A stretch of DNA of 64,000 bases from Ascidia mentula. Taxonomy: Eukaryota; Chordata; Ascidiacea; Phlebobranchia; Ascidiidae. The DNA lies in contig OX387202.1 of NCBI GenBank assembly GCA_947561715.1, positions 7,205,001-7,269,000 on the forward strand. The letters are read 5' to 3'. A model generated the notes under the pieces. The model made no database searches, was not told the DNA's origin, and worked only from the letters and a program-made list of their open reading frames with translations. Each line of letters starts with the position of its first letter. Position 1 is the first letter of the stretch. The position numbers and the translations under genes are program-made. Positions 1 to 12,700 of this stretch are shown here, piece after piece.

Positions 1-230
1 ATAGCGGAATTTTGTTACACGTTTTGGACAGGGTGATTTTGATGACAACACGTTTAAGCAACTATTCTGCGACTTGCAACGGTGCGTGAATTGTCAGCGT
101 GGTTGACGCTCCATGCAAAAGTGTTTACGCAGCAGAATTACATCACAATTTTCGACCTAATGCCCTATTATGTAACAGGCGTTAAATTGTTCTTTAGAGA
201 AACAATATTTCTAAATGCTTTTTAGGCCAA
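1..230 (+). CDS. Tentative upstream P450 exon(s) at window edge
   Basis: An AG sits at bases 3-4 and a GTGCGT donor follows base 79; the segment between is open as RNFVTRFGQGDFDD...LFCDLQ. A second open stretch near 132-230 reads ...YITIFDLMPYYVTGVKLFF, which resembles the segment between helices G and I in CYP7/CYP8 enzymes (FD..P.L..G.....F). I could not join these two pieces to the exon at 423 with matching phases, so the boundaries are unresolved. Inference only; the rest of the N-terminal half of the P450 must lie left of the window. Confidence 0.35.
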
Positions 231-422
231 ATTAGCAGGATGTTCGTGTGAACATTGCAACGATAATAACATATAATCATTTTGAAATATATTTTCTAAC
301 TTCGAGAGAAACGAAAGGTTTTTACCGTCCCATGGTTAATTTTTTATTTATCAAGTAAAGTTTGTTTGGAGAATATTTGATTGTGAATTTACACAAAACA
401 AATCATGCTTTATTTCCCACAG

Positions 423-2380
423 AGTTTCTCCACGAGCGTGTACGTCATCTCCTCATCATCTTGTGGTCGGCACAAGCTAACACAATTCCAGCTCTATTCT
501 GGTGCATATTCCACATTCTCACCAACCCGGAGGCGAAGGTCGCGATTAAAGAGGAATTTGCTTCAGTTCTCCAGTCCGCATTGCACGAAACTGACGACAA
601 CAACAACGACAACCTCACAACTGACAAAAATGGGGAATTCCCACCCATGCGACTGATACGGAGTTTGAACAAGTCAACCATTGACAAGCTATTTACACTA
701 GGTACACAACATGCCACCTTTTTTTGCGTCAGGCATGAATTAGTCAACTACATTACATGTCAATCATAGGAGTCTATTCTCACAAACAAACAGGGGTGAC
801 AACGCATGTATTGTCACCCCTGGATTTCATTTAAAACTGAAAAGTATTGCCAGAAAAAAACATACATTATACTATATGTTAAGCTGGTTTCAAACGACCT
901 GTATTATCACCGTTAAAATCATGCCAAACACAAGAGTCTCGTGGATTGTTACGTAGCGCAGCGGTTGTTGTAGCATAATGGTAAGAATCGGCATTGTTGC
1001 GTAATAACTTGTATGTTACTTTAATTCATAATTACTAAATCTGCAATGGGCGATACGACTGACAAAATGTTTTTCGCGTGTTTCTAAAACCTGGAAAAGT
1101 CCCCCCTAATATTTTACAAAACGTTAAAAAATCGACGCCCATGATGTCAATATTGACTGTATTACCTGGCTATATAACATATCCCTATATCATGCACACC
1201 TCAAAATCCGCGCACAGTTAAAATCCGCATTACAGATCACAGCAGAAGACAAGAATGTGGAACCTAAAACATAAATTTTGAACTTTTTAATTAAGTGGGT
1301 CAAACAAGAGCAAATAGATTTGACGCTACAAGAACAACTGGAAATTTGCAGTGCATTGTTTTTTCGTAAACGCGCACAGCAAATGAGTGAGAGAATGATG
1401 TTAGCCTATATCAGAACACTACTCGTCACCTAAAAAGTGGATTCTACTTTCGGGCAATTTTGCAACCAAATCATTAGCGGCTAATCCTAAGGCAAAGTTT
1501 CAAGGAAATGTTAGGCATCTGCTTTCCGGCAGCAGTGTGCCCGATTCCTTCCGTGAAACGGTTTCACGTCGCTATATGTAAATTAGCTGCACGTAAGTTG
1601 CTTGAACAAACAGGAATGACCCTTTGTCAGACAACAATTAGTTAACAAAACACTTTTCAATAACCATGTCACCACCATTTGCCTGCACAACTACCTTTGT
1701 GTCATCTCAATTACAAATTAAAACAAGTAATAATAAAATAACAAACAATATTACGTCATAGATTCGTGCGTGAAGGAAACTATGCGCATATGCGGGACCA
1801 GTATGAATTTACGTCGCGCAACTGATGACGCAATTATCAAAACTGCATCAGGAAAGAAGTACCTAATTAGAAAAGGAGATTACACTGCATATTACGCATC
1901 ATGCACACATATGGACCCTGAAATCTTTCCAAATCCCACAGTAAGTTAAATTGTATTCCTTTTTTTTTCAAACTGTACTAAATACCAACCGTTGTCAAAC
2001 AGGAATATGTTTACGATCGCTTTGTGGCACGATCATCAGATGACGTCACAAGCTCGATGAGCGATTCTTCAGCGTGCAGTGGAATAGAACGACACCAAAA
2101 GCTGCGTCCATTCTGTCGCTTCTACAAGAAAGGAAAAAGAGTCAGTGCATCCACAGCAATTCTGACATTTGGTTTTGGAAAAACGAGGTGCCCTGGTCGC
2201 CATATTGCCATCATAGAAATCAAACTTATAATTCTTTCCCTTTTGACGTATTTCGACATTCGATTGTCGAGCGACAAAAATGAAAATTCAATTAAAGAAC
2301 CAGGGTTTGACTTACGTCACGTGGGTTTCGGAGTTATGCCGCCGGAGAAAGATATTGACGTCACAATTGCGGTTAGATGA
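423..2380 (+). CDS. Cytochrome P450, CYP7/CYP8-like, 3' part (3 exons)
   Basis: Haem-thiolate monooxygenase, probably ER-bound. Exons: 423-701, 1762-1940 and 2003-2380, with phases that match (CTA-G|AT and ACA|GAA). The first exon carries the helix-I region LWSAQANTIPALFW, which has the A-N-T-(I/L)-P pattern of CYP7/CYP8 (bile-acid/oxysterol hydroxylases and prostacyclin synthase) in place of the usual AGxxT. The second has the E-x-x-R motif (KETMR) and a long K-helix to PERF-like stretch. The last has the haem ligand loop FGFGKTRCPGRHIA with the axial Cys. The stop TGA is at 2378-2380. About 278 residues are visible against roughly 500 for the family, so the N-terminal half is mostly outside the window. 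Substrate cannot be told from sequence. Family assignment is strong; the choice between CYP7 and CYP8 is open. Confidence 0.85.
791..822. repeat. Perfect 12-bp inverted repeat, 8-nt loop
   Basis: CAGGGGTGACAA and its exact complement flank CGCATGTA in the first visible intron of the P450 gene. Could fold as an RNA hairpin in the pre-mRNA or be the remains of a short inverted-repeat element; no direct repeats seen around it. Confidence 0.8.
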
Positions 2381-2753
2381 AATCGCTGACCGGAATTTAT
2401 GGTTAAGATTTCTTTTCTATTTTCGTTGTGATTGTGGACCAACGCGGCGGGGATAACTATTTTGTATTTGCCAACATTAGATGGCCAGCAGCCAATGTGT
2501 CGATGAAATTATTTGGCAAACGACCAGCAAATTTGCAGTAAAAACAGTGACTATTTTTGCGTTGGATTTTTTATTCTTTTTTTACTGTGATGCGTTGTTT
2601 CGAACAGTTTCTGTTTGTGCCATAAAAATGTAACAAAAAGACATTTCAATCTTGAGTATTAAACGAAATATCCTAGACAGAAAAATACCTTTTGTTAGAC
2701 AAGTTGTTACCGTGGACGTTTTTTTGCACTCAACTTTCGGAAGCTGTACAGAT

Positions 2754-2759
2754 AATAAA
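2754..2759 (+). terminator. AATAAA polyadenylation signal of the P450 gene
   Basis: First canonical AATAAA after the P450 stop, 374 bases downstream, in an AT-rich 3' untranslated region. Confidence 0.5.
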
Positions 2760-3761
2760 TATGGCGATTTTTTATTGCCTTACTATTTTTTGAAGTAGGT
2801 TATGACCTTGTTTTAGCTAAAATGTGCCCTTTTTCTGCAAGCAATCTTTTTTTTTGAGACCTAACGAATTTTCTTTATTTTTCGAGCTAATCTACATCAT
2901 AATCAACTGTGAAACGCATATAAATTTTAAAATAGTTTGCAATTGCCATATCCATTGGATAAGAGATTTAGGGATGATGAAAATCGAATTAGTAAAAAAA
3001 CACTAATTTTTGTGACCCTGAAGCTCAATAAGACCAAGAAATAATTATTTTACCGTCGCCAAGGCCAAAATATAACAGCAACACGAAGTCGAAAATCTCT
3101 CCAATTCATGATTTTGACCTAAAATAAAGGACATAAAACATTGTCTTTGCAAACAATCCCTCCACGAAAAAAAACAAACCTTCAATTTTACCAAGTGTCC
3201 AAAATCGGAGAATACAAAAAAATGTATTGCAGAACAAACTCCATTTTTCACAAACTTAAATTAGGGGTGAGAGACTGAGAGTTCTAACGATTTTAAAGCA
3301 GGATATATAATGCTCTTTCTTGGAGTTTAAAATATGCAGAAGTATTCACAAAATCATAACTTTCTTGCATGCTTTTCCAAAATTAAGCAGTTTTATTTTC
3401 GTCAAAGTAACATTTCGATTTGCCACAGTTTCATAATTTTAGCCAATCTCATATGACAAAATTAAATATTTGTAACACAGAAAACAAATGAAACCATGAC
3501 CAAAAGTGGGCGTTCGATATCTTTTAGTTACTGTTCGGTCAGATGGAGCCCAAATTTAAACTTCACCTTTTCTAACCCTCTAGCTCGTTCACGCACAAGT
3601 AGACAAAGGCATTTATTCCCGAAAGAAGTACAACCACACAAATCCAACTTAACAGCAAACTGTATATGATTGACAGCATGAGAAATGTTGTCCAAATTGT
3701 CGATATCGAACCCATTGCAACAAGGAAGCAGCTTCGGCTATACGATAATTTTTGTGAATGA
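2760..3761. other. Intergenic, convergent 3' ends
   Basis: AT-rich sequence between the P450 gene (+) and the SMARCC stop codon (-). It should contain the SMARCC 3' untranslated region. I see no supported exon here; the short open frames do not have splice sites or family similarity. Confidence 0.6.
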
Positions 3762-6700
3762 TCAGTGCTGCATGGCTTCACCTTCACCTGCAGACTCGTG
3801 TGATGTATGGCGTTGTGGATAAGATGGAGCTTGCTGCTGCGGCTGCTGTGGTGGTGGCGGTTGTTGGAAGGGAACTCCCCCAGGAGCTGACATGTTTGAT
3901 GTGGGTGGCATTTGTTGTTGGGGTATTGAAGTGGGGGCTTGTTGTTGCTGGTAAGGTTGGTTGGGGTAGTAACCGGGGTGTGATTGGGGTGGTGCCCCAT
4001 ACATAGGTGCGCCCCTTGAACTCGGAGGCATCTGTTGCTGCTGTTGCCCTCCTGTGAGTATTTATAACATGTAAGTTTAACAAGTCAATAATATTATGAA
4101 GAAACCTATAGACAAAGTTAAGGTTTATACCGACCTTGGGGATAGGATGGGTACTGCTGATGCACATCAGGGTGGTACTGCTGGTTGGGTGGTCCAGTGG
4201 TGGGTGGTATCTGATGTGGAGTGTTGTATCCATACTGTGGAGTAGTCCCATGCATTGGGGGTGCAGAGGTTGGGGGCATGTGAGGTTGTGATGCTTGTGC
4301 TGGTGGAACCTGGTTTGGGGCCATTGGCTGTGACTGTGGCGGTCCCGGTTGTTGGGTTATCATTGGCTGAGTTCCTTGCGGCATCTGTTGAGCCTGGGAT
4401 GGTGGTGGGACTTGCTGGGCAGCTCTGAGTGGCTGTGATGTGATTGGCTGTTGTGGAATTTGTGATGAGGTCGGTGGCACTTGTCCCTGTTGTTGCTGTT
4501 GTTGTTGTTGCACAAGAGATGGCGGCACCTGAGGCTGTGGTGGTGGTGGTGGAACTTGCCCTTGTGTTGGAGGGGGTGGAATTTGTGCTACAGATGGCAC
4601 CTGAGGATGTGGTGGCATTGGTCCTTGTTGTGGCATCTGTGTTTGAATTGGCGTTTGTCTCTGTGGCATTGACATTTGCAGTGGCATTGACACTTGCAGT
4701 TGCGCATGTGGAGCTGTTGGATTCTGGGGTGGAGTCGGATGTGGAACTGATGGAACCTCTTCAGCGACAGGAGCGACAACTTTGGGATGGGTTGATGGGA
4801 CCGGGGCTGGTTGAGCGTGGGGTGCACTTTGGGGAAGTCCCTGGCCATGTGGCTGCATCTGTGATAACCCACCCCAAAGTTGTAAACATAAATCAGTGGA
4901 AACAATGACATATTTGCAAAGAGACATAACACACAAGCTAATACTTTACAGTAAGTGTCACTTTTCACATCTTAATTAAATTCAATAGACAACTTCAGTT
5001 TATGTAAATAAAAGTAAAATCAGCTTTGTTGCTACGATAGCTCACAGTTTATCATCCTTACATGATGTGGTGGATGTTGTGATTGTGGAGCAGGACTTTG
5101 TACCTCACGATTTTGTACCATAACCTTAAACAAAGTATAATATTTAATAACACCTTCTCTCATTAAACAGCAAACTTTGCCTTTTGGAGTAATTTTTTAA
5201 TTTATTTTGTGATTATTTGTTAGTTTCCAAAACATGATAATTTTAACCTTTCAGAAAATGAAACGAAACTAACCAAAAAATACAAAACTACAAAAAAGTC
5301 ATCAAACCTGTTGTACTACTCTGCCGTGGGGAGGGGCTCCCATAATATTACCACTAGGGGAAACACCTGGAGTAGGTACACTTGGGTGAGGGGACCCCAT
5401 CATAGGTTGGTGGGTGGGCATGGAATGCTTAGACTGAATATTATGAAAACAATTTGTCACAGGAAAAGTTTATACATTTTCTTTTAATGGAACTACATAT
5501 TTAGGGAAGTTCATTACTTGGATGTTCACAACAACAAAAAATACGAGTTTATGGCACAGTTTCAGTTTTAAATCTTTTTTTTCTTATTTATACACAAATT
5601 TTAAATCTTAAAGAAACTTTGACAATAATTGTCTCTACAAACTAGCAAATATTAAAAGGTTATGTAAAAATTAGAAAAAGATGATTTAAAACTTAACCTG
5701 TGCCATAAACTCATAGGTTTTTTGTATTCAAATAACAAATATTCGCATTTTTACATTTGTAAATTGGTTACCAACCCCAACTGATAATCAAAATTTCAAG
5801 GTAACATACCTGATAAACTTGTCTTGCTCTGGCCTCTGCATATCTGATTTGTTCATGAAGAAAAGCTTGTCGTTCTTGCAACAGTTGTTGTCTCTTGTAT
5901 TCCAATTGCTCCTTTTCTCTTTCCATTATCGTTTCAAGCTCCTCAAAATGTCTGACAAATTAAAATTTTTGATTTTTTTAAATTTTTGTCAGTAATGAAA
6001 AAGTATGGTCATATGTGCAATACATTCAAAACTGACTAAAAAACACTTAATTTACTTTCCGAATACATTTTCTAACCTTGCTGCTTTTAGTAAAAACTCC
6101 TGCCTATCAGCTAGAAGCCTCCTTTTTTCTCTTTCTGTTGTTTGAAATCCATACTCAACTATTCCATCTAACTCTTCTAAATGTCTGTTATTAAAATGAA
6201 AACCTGATCCTGCTTCTAAAACCAACACAGGCTCTAACTGATCTATCCAGTTACCATAACTCACTCAAAAAAACTAATTTAGTCACCACTAAACTTAAAT
6301 AATGCATAGCCAAGAATACAATTTTCACTGCCATACCATTTATTGATACATTTGACCAATTTACCCAAAAAGTACCATGCTCTGTATGTACAGTGTGCTG
6401 TACACTATATACTATACATTATACAATTTAACATCTTATGAAAACCAACAAAAACAAACCTCAGTTTGATTTCAAGTTTCTTCATTTGAGTCTCAACAAG
6501 CAAAGCCACAAGACTTTTAATTTTGCGTTCCTCGATTTGCGAGAGGTATTTTGCTTTAACAGCAGCAGCAGAAAGTGCAGCAGCAGCAGCCGTTGCAAGA
6601 TTTCCTTCAGGGATTTCTCTATCCAGTGGTTTGCTCTTTGTAGGAGTCTGGTTGTAAAATAAATTAAATCATGCATTTTTGAACAGGTATGGACAACCAC

Positions 6701-9700
6701 CACAATGGCTTTGCCGCAGGTATTATATACACCAATAATAGTTCAAACACTTCGTTGGTTGATCTGTTTATGATGCTGGTAGTAAAAGTTAACCAGATTT
6801 GCTTGTATGAAATTCCTGCTTACTTGGTTAACAAGTAACCACATATTACCATCACCACTCATGAGTGCTTCTACTGTTAATTATAGGAAATAGTGCAATG
6901 CTGTTGGTTAACATCTTACATTCCATGCATAAGCACAAAACGATAACCAAGCATTAATCTACCTGTTCTGATTGGGTTTCCTCCTTGGTAGAATCTTCCT
7001 CAGACGTTTGTTCTTTTTTAGTATCCTCCTTTTCATTATCTTCGGTCTTCTCCTCACCAGTGTCCATCTTCTCCTCATCCTCTTGTTTTTCTTCTTCTTC
7101 TTTTTCCTCCTTCTCAGGACCTGTCGGACCTGTCCCAGCAATCCCACATTTATCCAAGCCATACTCAGGGTCAACATTTCCTTGTTTTGCTTGTTCCATA
7201 ACCTGGCCATAAAACATGTTGCTCAAAGCCAATTATGAAAGGAACCTTGTATGGGCTGTTCACAATTTTCTTAACAAATTTCACGTTATGTTGCAAGTTT
7301 ACAATATCTGATGTTGTACTAAAGTGAAGTCAAAAATCATCAGGGAGCTTACTTGGTTAACATGAGCATTAACAAGGTTTTGAGGGACTTCATCCTTTAT
7401 TTGTGAAAACTCCTCCACTGCAGCTTTTGCAGCAGCTGCTGCCACACGAGGGCTCACAACAGATGCAAGGAAAGCAACAGTTGTCATGATTGGATTTCCT
7501 GTCTTCGAAAATGGAATAGGTTGCTCCAATACTACAGGAGGCTTCTCTTCTGAGCTCTCAGAATTTGCAACAGCAGCCAAAGTACCTACAAAAAATTATA
7601 TCATCAATATGTTTTAGAAAAATTTAATATTTTGGCTTCAGTCAAATATAGTTTGAATTGTTTTTTACTCCATATTTAAATGTTTGTCAGGAAAGGGATA
7701 TACAGTAATTGTGTTTGAACCTTCAATGTAGGGGTCTTCAATCGGCAGACGCAGAAATTGCAGGATGCATTCATCCTGTGTTCGACTTCCGACATGTTCA
7801 GAAACCTTATTCCAATCATCCTGTCATAAACATTCAACTTCTTATGCAAGAATTCTAACTTGTATGGAAAAAATATATATCTTAACACATAGATAAATAC
7901 GTTCATCAAACTAGAAATTTGAAGGAAGACATTTACTAGCATTATTCTTATCAGCTTTTAAATTCATAAATATGTTGCCATTTTAAATAGACACTAACCA
8001 CAAACAGGAATTTTTTTTGTACCTTGTACATTTCTAGTCCCTCAAGAAGCAGCAAAATCTCTTGATCTGTCCATGGTTTTGCAACAGCTGCTGCAGCCAC
8101 TGTTTTTGCTTTCCCCATAGCAGCTTTATGCTGCGAGGCATAAACATCTGTCCTCAGACCAAAGTTGTTGCCAATCCCACTATCCAATCCAGTTGGTTTT
8201 TCATCCTTCACCTTTTCCTGCATTATTTTCACACAATAAATATTTCTTTTAATGGGACTGTACAAACATGCTAAAATGTATTGGGCAAACGGAACAGACA
8301 TGACAAATATACGTTGAAATATTGGTTAAACTCACCTTATCAAATTTAGCGAGGGCTTGTGTTAGGTTTTGGGGTTTTGCTGGGGCAATTGGTTGGAGAC
8401 CTGATGGAGTGTCAGCAATAATGTGGAAATGGGATGTTGGGGGAGGCCCCATTATTGATGGTTTTGAATCTGGGTCCACTTGATAGTTGAGGAGCCCCCA
8501 CTGCTCCAGAAAGGCATGAACTCTGTAAAGAGTTTTAAAATTCCATTATTAACTAAAAACAGTAAAATTACTGATTGCTGTTGATTCCAACACAATTCCA
8601 TTTACCTGTACACACTTTTGAAAGCTTAATATATAAATTTTAACAATTCAAAAGAAACTATAATACCCTGTTAATGTCACTGACAGTAACTCACCTTATT
8701 ATTGCACACACATCCCCAGCTAAATTTCTTCGGCAGCCAGTCGCGCTTAGATATTCCATAGGGTTAAGTCGATAAGTGTCAATCATAAAATTGCGATATG
8801 CCAAATATATCTCTGGTGTCTTGGATCGATTTTTACCATTGAAGAATTCAGGCAGGGCTCTGAAAAAATTTATACATGCAAAGAGTTTTAATTTACAATT
8901 GTTTAAGAACAAAATTTTTGTTGAAAACAAGTTGGTTCAAATAATGATAGTGAATTTTTATCGCTTAGACTATGCATTCTCAGATTTACCGAAACTCCAA
9001 CTAGTGTGCATTTATATGTGGAACATTGGAAGTTGGTAATCCAACGTTACCCAACCTCGAAAAGGTGACCATGAGAATTTTTGCAGTATCATTATTACAA
9101 AACCTTTATATATATAATTGATTTTTATTTAAGGTAGGAAATGGGCAAAAAAATAAACAATTGGTTTTCTTGTTTTTCATTCATCAATAATTGCTAATAA
9201 CTAATTAGGCCATAAATTACTTATTGCCCTCAGTTACAAAAGTAAACTAAATCAATGCTTTCACACCAATAAAACACAACCAACCAGCAGATCAAATTTA
9301 GGTTGCAAAAAACTTGCCACAAATATAAGTTATGCTGGCAGTTGAATATCTGGTTATGAAACAAATCAGTCCAAATGCCTAGAAACATCATAGGGCAAAA
9401 TCTGAGCTTATTACATAAAACTTTTTACATTTACAAATTCAGTGAAAAAAAAATATTGTTGACATACACACCCAATAAAATGTGTAACAACATTCTCACC
9501 TTCTTTCAATGGCATGTATTGCATTATAATCAAACCAAGCCGAATAACTTGGGATAATGATGTGATGAGTTTGTTCTGTAGCAATCTCCTCCGCTGGATT
9601 ACCTATGTTTAAGTACATAAAATTATTACAACTATTAGTTTGTAGTTCACCCATAGGGTTGGTAAATTTGTACAAGTTATAGCTGGCTTTCAGAACTAAA

Positions 9701-12700
9701 CATAAATCAGAGCATGAATTTTGTGACATGATATCAAAAAGCAGATAAGAAGTACCAGTCAAAAAACTTGACTAACACAAATATCACTTGCTTCACATAC
9801 ATGTCAAAAAAAGACTGCCATCAGTCCAAATGCCTACAGTTTGCATCACAAAGCCAGAATCAGTACATCAAATACAAGACCAAAGTTTGTTTTTTGACTG
9901 ACAGAAAGTTAAAGTCTACTACATAGTAACACAGTATATATATATATATATACGTATATACTATACGTATATATGTTTTCAACAAATACTTTTTATGCAA
10001 AATGCAATGAAAATTTCTCTTTTTTGTGTGATGATTTGATTAGGAAGCACAGTACATATATAATTTTAACAGTAAACTCTTACAAATTACCAGGTAAATG
10101 ATCTATACATAAATAAACAAGCATGACCAACATACTTTGTGAATGGCTATCAGTAGACATTTCAACATCATTTGTATCATGGTCATCTGTGTCACCAATC
10201 TCTTGTAAACTTCCACCTTTAATTGGCTGGGTTTCTATGTCCTTCTTTGAATACATCTGGCAAACAGTAAAACGTGCAAAGAAAATTACAAATATATAAT
10301 ATGTTAATACATCAGGCCACATAAACATGCAGATTTGCAGTTGAAACACAAAAATGGTTGAGGTTCACAGCAACAAATTTATTTATACAGTGTAGTTTCA
10401 AAGTTTAGGAGAACTTTATCCATAGTAACAGGCAAAACAGTTTTAGAAGTTGTTTCAAGTTACATGTTTAGGAACAGCAATTTCTTCCACCACAGGCACA
10501 GTAGCTGGCTCATCCATGTGTTTTGTTACATCCTCCTCCTCTTCCTTCTTCTTCTTCATAGTTGCTGGGGTCCCTGGTCGACCTGGTTAGAAATACATTG
10601 TTGTTTACAAAATTGTTGTTAGGTACCTAAATAAAAACAAGATCTGTTGAAACATTAGTAATTATAAAAAGGACTTGCAAATATTAACTTTCAGAAACAA
10701 ATACTATAACAATAGCCTCTCATTATCCTTTATGGCAAGAATTTAAAAAAATAAATTATACTTTGCCCTCAGTAACAAAACAAACAAAATCAATGCTTTC
10801 ACACCAATGATACACAACAAACCAGCAGATCAAATTTAGGTTGCAAAAAACTTGCCACAAAAATATGTCATGCTGGCAGTTGAATATCTGGTTATGAAGC
10901 AATTCAGTCCAAATGCCTAGAAACATCATGGGGCAAAATGAACAGATGGTAAATGTTTAACCATGCTAGTAAAATTCGATAAGAGAATGGATAGGCTATA
11001 TCAATGGTGTTTTTTTTCAAACACTGTTATCTGTGCAGTCCAGAATTCGATAAACATTAATTAAGTTTTGGTCTAAAACTTAAATTACAAAGTTGTACAC
11101 AACTCAACAATAGAGAACAAAACACTAAAACCTTTTTTGTTTTTCTTTTTTGGTTCAGGTGATGGTGATTTTTGTTTTGATCTTTTTTTGGTGAGTGATT
11201 TTCTTCGATCACTGTCTGAACTCAGAGGACTGTCAGCCTTTCCAGACTTGTTAATGAAGCCTGAAAGCACAGGATTTAATTAAACTAGCAAGAAAAGTAA
11301 ATGCATTGTTAGTAAATACTATGTTGGCAAAAACATAATTGTTTAATATTTAAGTAGATAAACCATGTTTATATGTGGTGCACACTGCACACATCATTCA
11401 GGTGTTTATTAAACTTACTCATTGTCAAAACTTAATGCAGATTTAAATCCATAGCATGGCACATGCCATTATTATTGTTACTATTCACCTGCTGCCCCTG
11501 AAAATATTAACTATTGTATAATCAACGACTATTTACGCATAATACATGCTGCACTTTTTAAGACCTTTTAAATAAGACCTGTTTTTGCTTTCTTATTCAA
11601 TAAAACCACTACTTCAAATATACAACAACATTATAACATCATCTTAGCACAACTTTAAAAAAAAATCTTTATGTTTTTGTCTCCTGGTTTAATTGTTTGG
11701 CGCAAAACAATAAGTACAGGTTTCCATTTTTCGCGAGAAACTGGTCTGGGGTTGATCATTTCTGAACGAACACCACGATTTTGACAGCCCGAGGAAATAA
11801 CGCACGCACACACGCATAAACCACGTGACCAGTTTATTTCATTACAACGCGCCGACCCGCTCGAGCCTCTGTTCAGTCATGCATGGAATATTCGTCTACC
11901 TTCTTCTTTTGACTTGCGTCGGCGCGCAAAATATGCTTGACTGATTTTCTTTGTATGAATGTCATGTTGCAACAGTTCGTCTAAATCTGCCATTTCTCTG
12001 ACAAAATGCAAACGTATTGCCTGCAAGTTATTTGGTACAGGGTTACATTTGTATTCGTCACGTTTCACAATATTTAGTGCTTTCCGTGCCACATGTGCAA
12101 GACACAGTGCGCGCAAACAAGGCACATGGTCAGACGAATACCCAGGCCATCTAAATAACTTCATGGTGCACGTTAGATCAACACTTCGCTTTTTTGACTT
12201 CGACAATTAGATTGCGAAATTGTGGCTTAATCTTGATGAGCGCATTGCCTGTCTTTTTTCAGGTAACTTGTCACAATTTAACATAGGGACAGTAATGTTA
12301 CACAAATTTCTTGTCGTAATAATTCAAACTTAGCTACACTTCTTGTTATTGGTGTTTGAAAATTTGTTTACATATATACCTCTATGGGCCATTTAAAACT
12401 GCACAGTAAACAACTGGTTGTGAAACCCTGTGTTTTGCTGCACAGCCAAACAATGTTCGTTGTTTTAAACAAAACAAAAATTCCTATCATCAATAACTTA
12501 CAACATATTTCAACACAAATCAGCAAAAAAAAACAGATTAAATTAAATATCTGTAACTGAAATTGTTTGACCTTACTCAAGAACCTAGATACAGACACTG
12601 TTAACATTTGACTCTGCTGGAAGTACCTTACACTTGTGTATAAGCTGCAGACAGATGGCCACTGTTTTGGCTCCACATTGCGTACCTTACACTATCTAGC

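Noticed and set aside
4444..4908. Long plus-strand Val/Ala-rich frame
   Set aside because: Antisense shadow of the Pro/Gln-rich SMARCC tail; GTG/GCT runs mirror CAC/AGC codons.
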